Below, one piece after another: positions 34,605 to 43,314 of a stretch of 64,000 nt of DNA. This stretch comes from Streptantibioticus parmotrematis. GTDB taxonomy: Bacteria; Actinomycetota; Actinomycetes; Streptomycetales; Streptomycetaceae. Position numbers and translations under genes: made by a program. Position 1 is the stretch's first letter. Each line of letters begins with the position of its first letter. The notes beneath the pieces were generated by a model. That model did not search any database. It saw nothing but the letters and a program-made list of their open reading frames with translations, and was not told where the DNA came from. The DNA is taken from positions 62,001-126,000 of the forward strand of contig NZ_JAINVZ010000010.1 in NCBI RefSeq assembly GCF_019890615.1, in the 5' to 3' direction.

Positions 34605-34976
34605 TCAGTCGACCGTCGGCCGCTGCCGGAGGAGATCCGTGCCGAACTCGATCATCCGCTGGGCGTAGTCCTCCGACCAGTCGGCCCGCCGGGCGATCGA
34701 CTCCACCGTCGCGCGGTCGAAGCGCTTGGGGTCGGCGAGCTGCGCGGCAGCCATCGCCTGGAACTCGGTGGCCCGGTCGGCCGCCGCCCGGAAGGCCAGC
34801 GCCAGTTCGGTGGAACGCTCCAGCAGCTCGCCCGGGTCGTCCATCGACTCCAGGTCGAAGAAGTGCTCCGGATCGTCCGCGGCGGCCTCGGGCTCGAAGA
34901 GCAGCGGCGCGGGCCGCATCCTGGGCCGGCCCGCGGCGGCGTCCGGCGTCTGCTGAGCCGAGTTCGGCTCGGACAT
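34605..34976 (-). CDS. Small acidic protein of unknown function, 123 aa, end of the nuclease-helicase run
   Basis: This protein starts MSEPNSAQQT and has an acidic, Pro/Ala-rich first third. It is then predicted all-helical (LLERSTELALAFRAAADRATEFQAMAAAQLADP, then SEDYAQRMIEFGTDLLRQ), which suggests an adaptor or HTH-like fold. GGAGGTAGGGAG precedes the ATG directly. It lies 83 bp downstream of the helicase gene on the same strand and may be part of that operon. No family is recognised. Confidence 0.65.
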   Translation of the reverse strand: MSEPNSAQQTPDAAAGRPRMRPAPLLFEPEAAADDPEHFFDLESMDDPGELLERSTELALAFRAAADRATEFQAMAAAQLADPKRFDRATVESIARRADWSEDYAQRMIEFGTDLLRQRPTVD

Positions 34977-35059
34977 CTCCCTACCTCCAGGTTGTGGACC
35001 GCCATCCATTCTCCCGCACCCGCGCAAGCCCCCGGAGGCTCGCGGCCCCGGGTCCCGAC

Positions 35060-36427
35060 CTACGCCTCCCACCGCACCCGGTGCTCCGCCAGCCGGGCCA
35101 GTACCGCGTGGTTGGCCTCCCAGCCGTCCGGGAACTTCACCGTCACACCGAGCTGCACCGGCTCGGTGGAGGGGTGGTCGTCCAGCAGCCGTTCGACGCC
35201 CGCGCGGCAGACCACCACACAGGCGTGCCGGTGCCGGGAGGCCAGCACGCACAGGCGGCCGGTCTCCAGGTGGAACGCGGTCGCGTCCGGCCGCCCGGAC
35301 AGCGGATGGAGCACGACCGTCACGTCGAACTCCCGCCCCTGCAACCGGTTCGCGGTGTCCACCGCGACGCCGGTCACGCCGAGCCCGGCCAGCGCCGAGC
35401 GGACCGCCGCCGCCTGGTCGCGGTGCGCGGTGCCGACCGCGATCCGGTCGGCGGTCAGCGGCGCGGGCTCGTCGGACCGCTCGCTGACCGTCACCCCGCC
35501 GCGTTCCAGCATCCGGCGCACCACGAGCGCCACCGCCGCGACCGCCTCCGGATCGGTGCGCGGGGTGTGCCGGGCGGGCAGCTCCAGCAGGCCCCAGCCG
35601 CTGACCGCCGCCTCGTCCAGCACCCGGTCGGCCGCCCCGCCGTCCGAGGCCACGCCGAACGCCATCCGCCGGTCCCCGTGGTCCGTCCCGCTGCGGAACG
35701 GCGTGTACGGGTAGAACGCGCCGGAGATCAGCGGCGCCGCCGACGCGGGCAGCCGCCAGGACACCGGCAGCCGGTGCTGCGGCAGATCGGGGTTGTGGGC
35801 GAGCAGCGTGACGACCGCGCTGGCCGACGGGTCGTAGGACAGTCCCGCCCACTGCTCGGCGCCCACCACGCTGAACGGGTCGAGCTGCCCGGGATCGCCC
35901 ACGAACAGCGCCCGTTCGAAGAGCCCGGCCACCCGCAGCAACGCGTCGGAGCGCATCTGGTACGCCTCGTCCACGATCGCGTGCCGCCACGGCTCGACGT
36001 CCTTGACGTAGCCCCACTTGGCCGCGGTCGCGATCACCACCTGCCGCTCCAGCAGGTCCGCGACCTTCGCCGACTTCAGGATCGACGGGTGCCGGTCCAG
36101 CACGGGGTCGGGCGGCGAGTCGGAGCCGTGCAAGCGGCCCACCGCCAGCTCGGGGTCGGCCGTCGCGAGCCGGTCGGCGAGGTCGTCCACCTGGGCGTTG
36201 GTCTGCGCGACGATCATCAACCGCTCGCCGGACGCGGCCAGTTCGCGGGCCGCGCGCACCACGAGCGTCGACTTGCCCGCACCGGGCGGGGAGTCCACCA
36301 CGACACCGCGCCGGGTGCCGTGCCGGGCGTCGCGCAGGATCGCCTCGGTGGCCCGGGCGGCGGCGGACGCCGGGTCGTCGCCCGGACGGTCGTCGCCGGA
36401 CACGGGGGCGGTCACGGTCTCGCTCAC
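35060..36427 (-). CDS. Superfamily 1 (Upf1/Dna2-like) helicase
   Basis: This 455-aa ATPase has motif I SPPGAGKST (residues 46-54), motif Ia AQTNAQVDDLADRL, motif II IVDEAYQM (Walker B, residues 151-158), motif III VGDPGQLDP (176-184), a WRLP-type motif IV, motif V VDTANRLQGREFD and motif VI LASRHRHA. The order and the DEAY and GDPGQL variants fit the SF1B Upf1/Dna2 branch rather than UvrD/RecB. The true start is the GTG at 36427, overlapping the upstream TGA as GTGA with GGGGAGG ahead. At 455 aa it is small and has no fused nuclease. The nuclease is encoded two genes upstream. Confidence 0.85.
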   Translation of the reverse strand: MSETVTAPVSGDDRPGDDPASAAARATEAILRDARHGTRRGVVVDSPPGAGKSTLVVRAARELAASGERLMIVAQTNAQVDDLADRLATADPELAVGRLHGSDSPPDPVLDRHPSILKSAKVADLLERQVVIATAAKWGYVKDVEPWRHAIVDEAYQMRSDALLRVAGLFERALFVGDPGQLDPFSVVGAEQWAGLSYDPSASAVVTLLAHNPDLPQHRLPVSWRLPASAAPLISGAFYPYTPFRSGTDHGDRRMAFGVASDGGAADRVLDEAAVSGWGLLELPARHTPRTDPEAVAAVALVVRRMLERGGVTVSERSDEPAPLTADRIAVGTAHRDQAAAVRSALAGLGVTGVAVDTANRLQGREFDVTVVLHPLSGRPDATAFHLETGRLCVLASRHRHACVVVCRAGVERLLDDHPSTEPVQLGVTVKFPDGWEANHAVLARLAEHRVRWEA

Positions 36428-37980
36428 AACAGGTCCTCCCCGGTCACCGGATCGGGCGGCCCGGCCACCGGCGCGGCGGACGGCGGGCCGCCATGCGTCC
36501 ACGGGGTGGAGTCCGCGTCGGGCAGATCGGGGCCGCCGCGCGCGGTGTGCTCGAACAGCGTCCAGCACACCGCGTCGCCGACCGCGGGAACCGTGCCCGC
36601 GTCCGGCTCCTTGCCGCGCCCCATGCCGTTCAACAGCCTCACGGTGAGCGCCCGTTGGTCCACCCATCCGGTGAACTCCGCCTCCTGCACGCGTCCGTCC
36701 GGCAGCGCGCGGTACAGCCTGCCGCCCTCGTCCAGGTGCGGCAGGTCGTCGGTGGCGAGCGTCACCAGCGGGCGGGGCCTGGGCACCTTCGCCGCCGAGT
36801 AGGCCATCTCCACCGCGGTCACCTCGCCCGCCAGCGCCTCACCGGCCAGCCGCCGCCCCGCCATCACCAGCGGATCGTCCAGCGCCTCGCCCGCGTCCAG
36901 CCGCGCCTGCGCGGTCTCGCGTCCGGCGAGCTTCTGCGCCGCCGCGATCGCGTCGTCCCGCCGGGGCTGCGGCGGCTCCCCGGCGCGCACCCGGTCCCGG
37001 TGGCCGGTGAACGACCAGCGGTCCCGCTTCCAGCGTTCCTCCACGTGGCCGCCCGGCGGCAGTTCGCGCAGCAGGTCGACGCCGCGCCACACGTCGTCCC
37101 AAGCGGGCCGCGCCTGGCTCTCCAGCAGCGCCGCGATCTCCGCCACCGCGGCGGAGGGATCGGCGCCCCGGGTACGGGCCGCGTCGTAGCGCGCCATCGC
37201 GGGCGCCAGCGCCTTGTTGTCGAAGACCGGGTCGGTCGCGGGCCCGGCGGGCGGGCTGACCAGCAGGCCGCGCTCGTCCCGCGCCACCTGCGCGCGCGTA
37301 GCCGCCTCCAGTCCCGTCAGGCCGGGCGGCGGGTCGATCCAGCCCAGCAGCGCGCCCAGGTGCTGGTCCTCAAGACCGCTCTGGCCGGTCGCCCAGTGCC
37401 GGGTCAGCAGATCGGTCATCGCCACCAGCAGCGCGCTGCCCGGCACCCGGGCCCGCTCGCCGAAGTGCGTCAGCCAGCGGCCCAGCAGCGGGACGCGGGA
37501 GGGCGCCGGGTAGGGCTCGTCCGGGTTCTCCTCGGCGGTGCGGCGGAAGCGGGTGGCCCGGCCGAGCAGCCGCACGTAGTCGATCCCGGCGGCGTTCGGA
37601 ACGATCAACTGCGGTGCCTCGGCGCACAGTTCGCGCTCGACGGCCACCTTCTTGCCGGTCTCGGGATCGGTCTCCTTGCCGGGCTCCAGCTCGACGGCGT
37701 CCTCGTACACGGTGACGTACGGCAGGACCGCGTCGGCCAGTTCGGCCAGGAACGCCGACCTCAGGTCGCGGTCGCGCGGCTGCGGTACGACCAGCAGTCC
37801 GGGCTGGTCGCGGTCGGTGCCGACCAGCGCGCCCAGCGGTGCCCCGACCTCGCCCGCGGTGGTCAACGGCACGATGACCAGCGGCCGTTCGGACAGCCAC
37901 CGGTGTCGCACGGTCGCCAGCGGACGGGCCCGCCCGGCGGCCACCGCCTCGGCCCGCGCCAGCGTCGTCATCACCGACAT
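36424..37980 (-). CDS. Uncharacterised 518-aa partner between nuclease and helicase genes
   Basis: I recognise no family and see no Walker, HTH or metal motif. The N-terminal part (residues about 25-110) reads like alternating beta-strands (PLVIVPLTTAGEVGAPLGAL, LLVVPQPRDRDLRSAFLAEL). The middle is helical with LLGRWLTHFGERARVPGSALL and the C-terminus looks like a beta-barrel (GRVQEAEFTGWVDQRALTV). It overlaps the nuclease gene by 10 bp and the helicase gene by 4 bp, so the three are produced as a unit. It may be a scaffold, a DNA-binding subunit or the barrel domain missing from the short helicase. All three are inference. Confidence 0.75.
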   Translation of the reverse strand: MSVMTTLARAEAVAAGRARPLATVRHRWLSERPLVIVPLTTAGEVGAPLGALVGTDRDQPGLLVVPQPRDRDLRSAFLAELADAVLPYVTVYEDAVELEPGKETDPETGKKVAVERELCAEAPQLIVPNAAGIDYVRLLGRATRFRRTAEENPDEPYPAPSRVPLLGRWLTHFGERARVPGSALLVAMTDLLTRHWATGQSGLEDQHLGALLGWIDPPPGLTGLEAATRAQVARDERGLLVSPPAGPATDPVFDNKALAPAMARYDAARTRGADPSAAVAEIAALLESQARPAWDDVWRGVDLLRELPPGGHVEERWKRDRWSFTGHRDRVRAGEPPQPRRDDAIAAAQKLAGRETAQARLDAGEALDDPLVMAGRRLAGEALAGEVTAVEMAYSAAKVPRPRPLVTLATDDLPHLDEGGRLYRALPDGRVQEAEFTGWVDQRALTVRLLNGMGRGKEPDAGTVPAVGDAVCWTLFEHTARGGPDLPDADSTPWTHGGPPSAAPVAGPPDPVTGEDLL

Positions 37981-39125
37981 GACGCCTCCCGCCCCAGCGC
38001 CTCGGCCCGCAGCGCCGCCGCCCGGCGCAGGGCCACCGCCGCCGGATCGACGTCGCGGCCGTCTCCATCCCGCTCGTCTTCGGCCCCGTCCCGGCTGTCC
38101 CGGCCGTCCCGGTCGCCGTACGCCGCCGCCAGCAGCCGTTCCACCGTGGTCAACGTGCCCAGCTCGCCCCGCACGGAGCGGCCCAGCGCCTCGACCGCGC
38201 CGCGTTCCCTCGCCCGGTCCCGGCAGTGGTAGGCGAGTTCGCAGCTGTCCAGGCACTCCGGCGCGTACGCGGCGGGCACCGCCTCGACCGCCTCGGCCAG
38301 TTCGCCCGGCGGACGCTCCCGCGTGACGTCGAACGTCGTGCCCTCCGGCAGGGTCGCCGCGATCCGCTCCACCTTCGTCATCCGCGCCAACTGCCGCCTG
38401 GTGACCGCCAGTTGCCTGCGGACGTCGACCAGCTCGGCAGTCGGCACGTTGGAGAAGTCCTTCGGGCACACCAGCAGCACGTCCGGCCGGGGCGCGCTCG
38501 CGTCGAGCCGCTCCAGGGCCAGCACGTACACCGCGGCCTGCCGCGCCGCCGCGCCGACCTTCACCGGGTCGGCGACGCCGTCCAGAACGGGGAAGGACTT
38601 GACCTCGACCACCGTCCAGCCGCCGTCCGGGCGCACCGCCACCGCGTCCGGCTCCAGGTGGACCGGGGCGCCCGCCACCTCCAGCACCAGCAGCGGATGG
38701 TCCAGCAGCGTCCAGCGCCTGGCCGCCGTCGCCTCCTGAAGCGCCAGCCGGGTGCGGGCCACGCGGCCCTCGGGGCCCGCCGCCGCCAGGTCCGGCAGGT
38801 CGGCGGTCTCGCCCTCCGCCGCGCCCAGCAGCCGCAGCAACTCGGCGCAGCCGTCCGCCTTGACGCGGGCCTCGAACGCGTTGCCCCGGGCGAACGCGAA
38901 CTGCGACTGGCCGAACCGCTCCGGCGAGCCCAGCGCCCGCGCCACCGCGCCCTTGTCGACCCCGGCCGCGTCCAGCACGGCACGCCGCCCGCACCCCGGA
39001 TTGGCCGCGAGCGCCGCCAGCGCCCGGGCGTCCAGCGGGCGCGGCGGCACCCCGGGCCCGCGCAGCCCGGCCCACCGGGCGCGCTGGTCCACGGCCGCGG
39101 ACCGGCTGTCGCTGAAGTCGTTCAC
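37971..39125 (-). CDS. Cas4/AddB/Dna2-like iron-sulfur PD-(D/E)XK nuclease
   Basis: This 384-aa protein shows the full RecB-type nuclease pattern: G81-NAF-E85, D160 in HLEPDAVAV, E174-V-K176 in TVVEVKSF and Q196-AAV-Y200. Four cysteines are placed as in Cas4/AddB/Dna2 iron-sulfur nucleases: C45 before the nuclease core and C291-X3-C295-X5-C301 after it. The C-terminus is a charged Asp/Arg tail. The start is least certain. I chose the GTG at 39125, which has CAGACT 7 nt upstream (leaderless layout) and no ribosome site. The open frame extends further upstream. It heads a tightly overlapping set with an unknown protein and an SF1B helicase. Confidence 0.83.
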   Translation of the reverse strand: MNDFSDSRSAAVDQRARWAGLRGPGVPPRPLDARALAALAANPGCGRRAVLDAAGVDKGAVARALGSPERFGQSQFAFARGNAFEARVKADGCAELLRLLGAAEGETADLPDLAAAGPEGRVARTRLALQEATAARRWTLLDHPLLVLEVAGAPVHLEPDAVAVRPDGGWTVVEVKSFPVLDGVADPVKVGAAARQAAVYVLALERLDASAPRPDVLLVCPKDFSNVPTAELVDVRRQLAVTRRQLARMTKVERIAATLPEGTTFDVTRERPPGELAEAVEAVPAAYAPECLDSCELAYHCRDRARERGAVEALGRSVRGELGTLTTVERLLAAAYGDRDGRDSRDGAEDERDGDGRDVDPAAVALRRAAALRAEALGREASCR

Positions 39126-39225
39126 GCCCGGCAGTCTGGCATCCGCCACTGACAGCGCGCCTCCCGCGACCGGCAACGCGCCGTCCGCGGCGGGCGAACG
39201 GAGCCCGACACGGCGGACGGAGGGC

Positions 39226-40221
39226 CTAGCGGCGTACGGGACGAATCGTTTCGGTGGAGTGCCGTTGCGCGGGCAGCGGAAGCCCGGTCCGCGCGGCGGC
39301 CCCCGACCCGGCCACCTCGACCGCCCGGCGGCCGCCCGCGGTCTCCACCGCGCCGGCACCCGCGGTCTCCGACGCCCCGGCGGCGCCCGCGGTCTCCACC
39401 GCTCCGGCGCCCGTCGCGGCGCTTCCAGCGGCGGTGGCTCCCGTGGCGGCCCCCGCGAGGGCGGCCAGGACCCGGGCCACCAGCCACCGGACGGGCCGTG
39501 TCAGCAGCAGCCCGATCCCCATCACCAGCACCCCGGCGAGCGTGTCGAGCAGATAGTGGTTGGCGGTGCCGAGCACCACCAGCGTGATGACGACCGGATA
39601 CGCCACGCCCAGCGCCCGGACCAGCGGGTTGCGCGCGTAGCGCCACAGCATGATCCCGCACCACAGTGCCCACCCGACGTGCAGACTCGGCATCGCCGCG
39701 TACTGGTTGGTCAGCCCGCCCATGCCCTGCGGCGCGCTGGCGTCGGCGCCCCACCAGCCGAACGACGCGTACTGCGCCAGCGTGTCGTGGAACCCGGACC
39801 CGGCGGGCAGCAGTCGCGGCGGCGCGGTGGGGAAGAGGGTGAAGCCGATCAGCCCGATCAGGGTGGAGATCATCAGCCAGGTGCGCATGAACAGGTAGTG
39901 GCCGCTGTGCCGACGCCACAGCCATATGAGCACACCGGGGGTGATGACGTAGTGCAGCGTCGCGTACGCGAAGCAGGCCGGGACGCCCAGCCACGCGGTG
40001 TGCGTGAAGACCGAGTTGAGCAGGTGCTCGGGGTCGATGTGCAGCAGGCGTTCGGCGTGCAGGATCGCGCGCGCGTGCCGGACGGCGGACGAGGTGTCAC
40101 CGGCGACCAGCAGCCGGCCGGCCGAGTAGGCGGCGTAGACGACGGCGATCAGCGGCAGCTCCGCCCACCAGCGGGGCCTGCTCCTCGACGCGCCCCGGGC
40201 GCGGGCTGCGGTGCTGGACAT
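39226..40221 (-). CDS. PAP2-superfamily membrane phosphatase/transferase
   Basis: This 331-aa protein has about six membrane helices and the active-site motifs PSLHVGWA (around residue 178) and NHYLLDTLAG (around residue 220), which supply the two histidines and Asp of the AUR1/PAP2 type. Members dephosphorylate lipid pyrophosphates or transfer phospho-head groups at the outer membrane face. The last 80 residues are a low-complexity tail of GAVETAG-like repeats. GGGAG precedes the ATG. It is divergent from a TetR gene, and a CGTACG palindrome lies in the gap. Confidence 0.82.
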   Translation of the reverse strand: MSSTAARARGASRSRPRWWAELPLIAVVYAAYSAGRLLVAGDTSSAVRHARAILHAERLLHIDPEHLLNSVFTHTAWLGVPACFAYATLHYVITPGVLIWLWRRHSGHYLFMRTWLMISTLIGLIGFTLFPTAPPRLLPAGSGFHDTLAQYASFGWWGADASAPQGMGGLTNQYAAMPSLHVGWALWCGIMLWRYARNPLVRALGVAYPVVITLVVLGTANHYLLDTLAGVLVMGIGLLLTRPVRWLVARVLAALAGAATGATAAGSAATGAGAVETAGAAGASETAGAGAVETAGGRRAVEVAGSGAAARTGLPLPAQRHSTETIRPVRR

Positions 40222-40291
40222 CCGTCGGCGTCTCCCTCTTCCGTCGGCCCCGCGGGCCGAGCCCTCGCGCGCCGGTTTCGCGCGAGCGCTC

Positions 40292-40310
40292 TACCGTACG
40301 CCGTACGTTA
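40292..40310. promoter_or_regulatory. TetR-type palindromic operator
   Basis: TACCGTACGCCGTACGTTA contains the perfect palindrome CGTACG-C-CGTACG (40295-40307), which is also a direct repeat of CCGTACG. It lies in the divergent gap, 70 bp from the PAP2 start and about 200 bp from the TetR start. Confidence 0.55.
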
Positions 40311-40513
40311 GGGCGACGGGTGGCCGGGTACGCGGTAGGACGCCGGGCGGTGGGCGGTGGTTGCCTCATCAGTGGCATGCTTCACGGCGGCAACGGAAGT
40401 CCACCGCGGCCCCACCCGTCCCGTCCCCCCGGCCGACCCGACCGCGCTTCCGTACCTCCGTCCCACCGTCTCCCCACGTCCTCGTTCACCCGTCTCCCCG
40501 GACCGTGCCGCCC

Positions 40514-41206
40514 ATGACCGACCGCTCGTCACGCCGTCCCCGTGCCCCGCGGGGCACCCTCAACCGCGACCGCGTCCTGGCCGCCGCCGTCGACCTGCTC
40601 GACCACGCCGGCCCGGACGCCTTCACCATGCGCGCGCTCGCCCAGCGGCTCGGGGTCGGCACGATGGCCGTCTACAGCCACTTCCAGGGCAAGGACGAGA
40701 TCATCGACGCGGTGCGCGACCTGCTGTTCGCCGAGGTCGAACTGCCGCCCGCGGACGCCCGTCGCCCCCCGCACGCCGAACTGCGCGAACTGTGCCGGGC
40801 GGTCTACCGGTTGCTGTCCGAGCACCCTTCCGTGCTGCATCTGCTCGCCACTCGCCCCGTCCAGGGCGACGAAGGCACGCTGTTCGCCGAGCGCGCCCTC
40901 GGGCTGCTGCGGCGCGCCGGGCTCGACGGTCCGGCCGCGGCCCGCGCGTACACCGCGGTGATGCAGTACACGGTGGGCGCCGCGCTGTGGACCGCGCGGG
41001 GACGCAAGGTGCGCGCCGCGCAGGGCTGCGACGACCCGGCGGAACGACTGCGTTCGCGCTTCGCGGGCCTGCCGCCCGACCGCTACCCCTGCCTGACCGG
41101 CCTCGCCCCCCAGCTCGCGGCGGCGCAGGACGGCATGCCGCAGTACGAGCACGGACTGGACGCCCTGCTGACGGGGCTGCTCGGCGATCCGGACGGTAGG
41201 GGATGA
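40514..41206 (+). CDS. TetR-family regulator
   Basis: This 230-aa protein has an N-terminal HTH (about residues 15-60, FTMRALAQRLGVGTMAVYSHFQGKDE) and a C-terminal all-helical ligand domain of the TetR_C type (VMQYTVGAALWTARG). I chose the ATG at 40514. No strong ribosome site is visible and the open frame continues upstream, so the start is uncertain. It is divergent from the PAP2 gene with a CGTACG palindrome between them, which suggests that this pair forms a regulatory unit. Confidence 0.85.
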   Translation: MTDRSSRRPRAPRGTLNRDRVLAAAVDLLDHAGPDAFTMRALAQRLGVGTMAVYSHFQGKDEIIDAVRDLLFAEVELPPADARRPPHAELRELCRAVYRLLSEHPSVLHLLATRPVQGDEGTLFAERALGLLRRAGLDGPAAARAYTAVMQYTVGAALWTARGRKVRAAQGCDDPAERLRSRFAGLPPDRYPCLTGLAPQLAAAQDGMPQYEHGLDALLTGLLGDPDGRG

Positions 41207-41240
41207 TGGAACGGAAGTCCCCGGTCCGGATCCGGTGAGG

Positions 41241-41292
41241 ACCGTGTCCCGTCGGACTGTGACGGGACCGTGTCCCGTCAGACAGTGACGCC
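41241..41292 (+). repeat. Tandem 26-bp repeats upstream of the histidine phosphatase
   Basis: Two adjacent 26-bp units (41241-41266 and 41267-41292) both begin ACCGTGTCCCGTC and continue with GACTGTGACGGG or GACAGTGACGCC. Each unit also contains inverted GTCCCGTC/GACGGG halves. The block ends 23 bp before the phosphatase start and may be an operator or a transcribed leader element. Confidence 0.6.
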
Positions 41293-41315
41293 CGTCCGTC
41301 GAAAGGCCCCCGCGC

Positions 41316-41921
41316 ATGTCCCCGGCCCCGCGCCTGTTCCTGGTCCGGCACGGCCAGACCGACTGGTCGCGCACCGGCCGGCACACCGGCCGCACCGACG
41401 TCCCGCTCACCGAGGAGGGCCGCCGCACCGCGCGGCTGCTGGGGGCCAGGCTGCACGGCACGCCGTGGAACGCGCTGCCCGACGCCGAGGTCCGTACCAG
41501 CCCGCTGGCCCGCGCCGCCGAGACCTGCGAGCTGACCGGCTTCGGCGACCGGGCCAAGGAGTGGGACACCCTGATGGAATGGGACTACGGCGCCCACGAG
41601 GGACTCACCCCTGAGCAGATACGCGCCGTCCGGCCCGGCTGGCTGGTGTGGCGGGACGGCGCCCCGCAGGGTGAGTCGGTGGCGCAGATGACCGCCCGCG
41701 CCGACGAGGTGGTCGAGTGGGTGCGCGGCGCCGACCGCGACGCGCTGGTCTTCGCGCACGGCCACTTCCTGCGCGCCCTCGGCGCCCGCTGGCTCGGCCA
41801 CGACCTGTCCTTCGGCGCCGCGCTGCGCCTCGACCCGGTCTCGCTGTCCGTCCTCGGCTGGGCCTACGGCGCCCCGGCGATCGAGCGCTGGAACGACACC
41901 GGTCACCTCGACGGCAGCTGA
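41316..41921 (+). CDS. Histidine phosphatase (phosphoglycerate mutase-like)
   Basis: This 201-aa protein has the phosphohistidine motif LVRHGQT (residues 9-15), an Arg in [10 protein letters not shown] (near residue 66), Glu in WDYGAHEG and the second His in [11 protein letters not shown] (near residue 150). The length and pattern fit general acid phosphatases such as those acting on sugar phosphates or nucleotides rather than glycolytic mutase. GAAAGG precedes the ATG. It is convergent with the regulator gene downstream. Confidence 0.9.
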   Translation: MSPAPRLFLVRHGQTDWSRTGRHTGRTDVPLTEEGRRTARLLGARLHGTPWNALPDAEVRTSPLARAAETCELTGFGDRAKEWDTLMEWDYGAHEGLTPEQIRAVRPGWLVWRDGAPQGESVAQMTARADEVVEWVRGADRDALVFAHGHFLRALGARWLGHDLSFGAALRLDPVSLSVLGWAYGAPAIERWNDTGHLDGS

Positions 41922-41970
41922 ACTCCCGGGTGCACGCGACGAGATGACGGCCCCGCGCCCGGGCCCGCCG

Positions 41971-43314
41971 CTACGCCGGTGACGCCTCCAGGCCGTCGTG
42001 CCGGGCCAGGAAGTCCGCGACCGCGGTGCGCCGCCGGTACGGCCGCAGGCTCGCGGCCGCGCCGTCCAGCATGCCCTGGATGCGCGAGGAGCGGACCCGC
42101 CCGCCCAGCAGGGTCAGCGCCCGGTGCCCGGCCTGCGCCGCTTCGTCCGGCTCGCCCAGCGCGGCCAGGTCGGACGCCAACTCGGCGCTGTACAGGGCGA
42201 TGTTGCGGGTGAAGTGCGGATCCTGGAGCGCCACCCCGCGCCGCGCGTGGGCGGCGGCGCGGCGGTAGTCGCCCAGCCGGGACCAGCACTGCGCCTGAAG
42301 CCCCTCCAGTTCCGCCTCGCCGTAGAACGTCATCCACTCCGGGTCCGCGTCGCACGGCCCCTTGCCGTACAGCCGTTGGGCCCGCGACAGCGCGCGTTCG
42401 CAGGCCGGCCGGTCGCCGAGCCCGGCCCAGCCGCCCGCCTCGCGCAGCGCGAGCAGCGACAGCAGCCGGGCCGAGCCCAGGCGGCTCGCGGCCTGCTGGG
42501 CGGCCTGCGCGGCGCGCACGGCCTCGCGCGGCCGCTCGTCGTCGCGGGCCAGGAACGAGGTGTTGCAGAAGGCGTGCGCCTCCAGCGCCGGGTCCCCGGC
42601 CATCCGCGCGGTGGCCAGCGCCTCCGCGTAGTACGAGCGGGCGTCGGCGTGCCGTCCTGAGTCGTGCGCCAACCAGCCCACCGAGATGGCCAGTTCGCCG
42701 GAGCCCGCGTGCAGCCGGTCGGCCACCGCCTGGTGGTGGGCGCCCTGGTCGAGGAGGGCGTAGGCGTTGCGCAGCGACTGCCCGGCCCGCTGGTAGAGGG
42801 AGTCGGCGCCGTGCCGGTCGTCCAGCAGCCTGATCCGCCGCACCGCCTCCTCGACGGCCCGCACCTCGCCGTCGCCGACCCTGCGCGGCGTCGGGATGGC
42901 GCCCTGGCTCAGCGGCAGGGTCGCGCCGAGCGCGACGGCGGGGCCGCCGGTGATGAATGCGCGACGCAGCACGTCGCTCTCCTCGTCGTTCCTCGGTGGT
43001 TCCCGGTCGGCGCCGCGCTGCGGCCCGGCCCGGCGTCCGCGGACCGCCTCGCGCGGCGCGAACCCCAGTTCCTCCAGCGTGCGGCCGGGGAACATGTGCT
43101 TGAAGACCCGCTCGTACGCGTAGTTGGGACATCGGATCTCGCCGGACTCCACCCGCCCGACGTACCGCGCGTCGCAGCTGACGCGTTCGCCGATCTCGCG
43201 CGCGGCGCGGCGCACCGCGGCCGAGAACTCGCCCGGCGACAGGTCGCCGCGCAGGCTGCGGAAGGCCGCGTTGGGAACGGGTCCCGGCCTGGGGGATGAC
43301 GGTGAGGGTGCCAC
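41971..43314 (-). CDS. NsdA-like XRE/TPR transcriptional regulator
   Basis: This 447-aa protein has an N-terminal DNA-binding region (about residues 15-85) with EIGERVSCDARYVGRVESGEI and CPNYAYERVFKHMFPGRTLEELGF. A hydrophobic joint (LRRAFITGGPAVALGATLPL) and a long helical tetratricopeptide-like part (about residues 150-430) follow. The layout and conserved phrases resemble NsdA, a negative regulator of sporulation and antibiotic production in streptomycetes. The GTG at 43314 follows GGGGAGG by 8 nt. The identity as the NsdA ortholog is inference. Confidence 0.75.
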   Translation of the reverse strand: MAPSPSSPRPGPVPNAAFRSLRGDLSPGEFSAAVRRAAREIGERVSCDARYVGRVESGEIRCPNYAYERVFKHMFPGRTLEELGFAPREAVRGRRAGPQRGADREPPRNDEESDVLRRAFITGGPAVALGATLPLSQGAIPTPRRVGDGEVRAVEEAVRRIRLLDDRHGADSLYQRAGQSLRNAYALLDQGAHHQAVADRLHAGSGELAISVGWLAHDSGRHADARSYYAEALATARMAGDPALEAHAFCNTSFLARDDERPREAVRAAQAAQQAASRLGSARLLSLLALREAGGWAGLGDRPACERALSRAQRLYGKGPCDADPEWMTFYGEAELEGLQAQCWSRLGDYRRAAAHARRGVALQDPHFTRNIALYSAELASDLAALGEPDEAAQAGHRALTLLGGRVRSSRIQGMLDGAAASLRPYRRRTAVADFLARHDGLEASPA

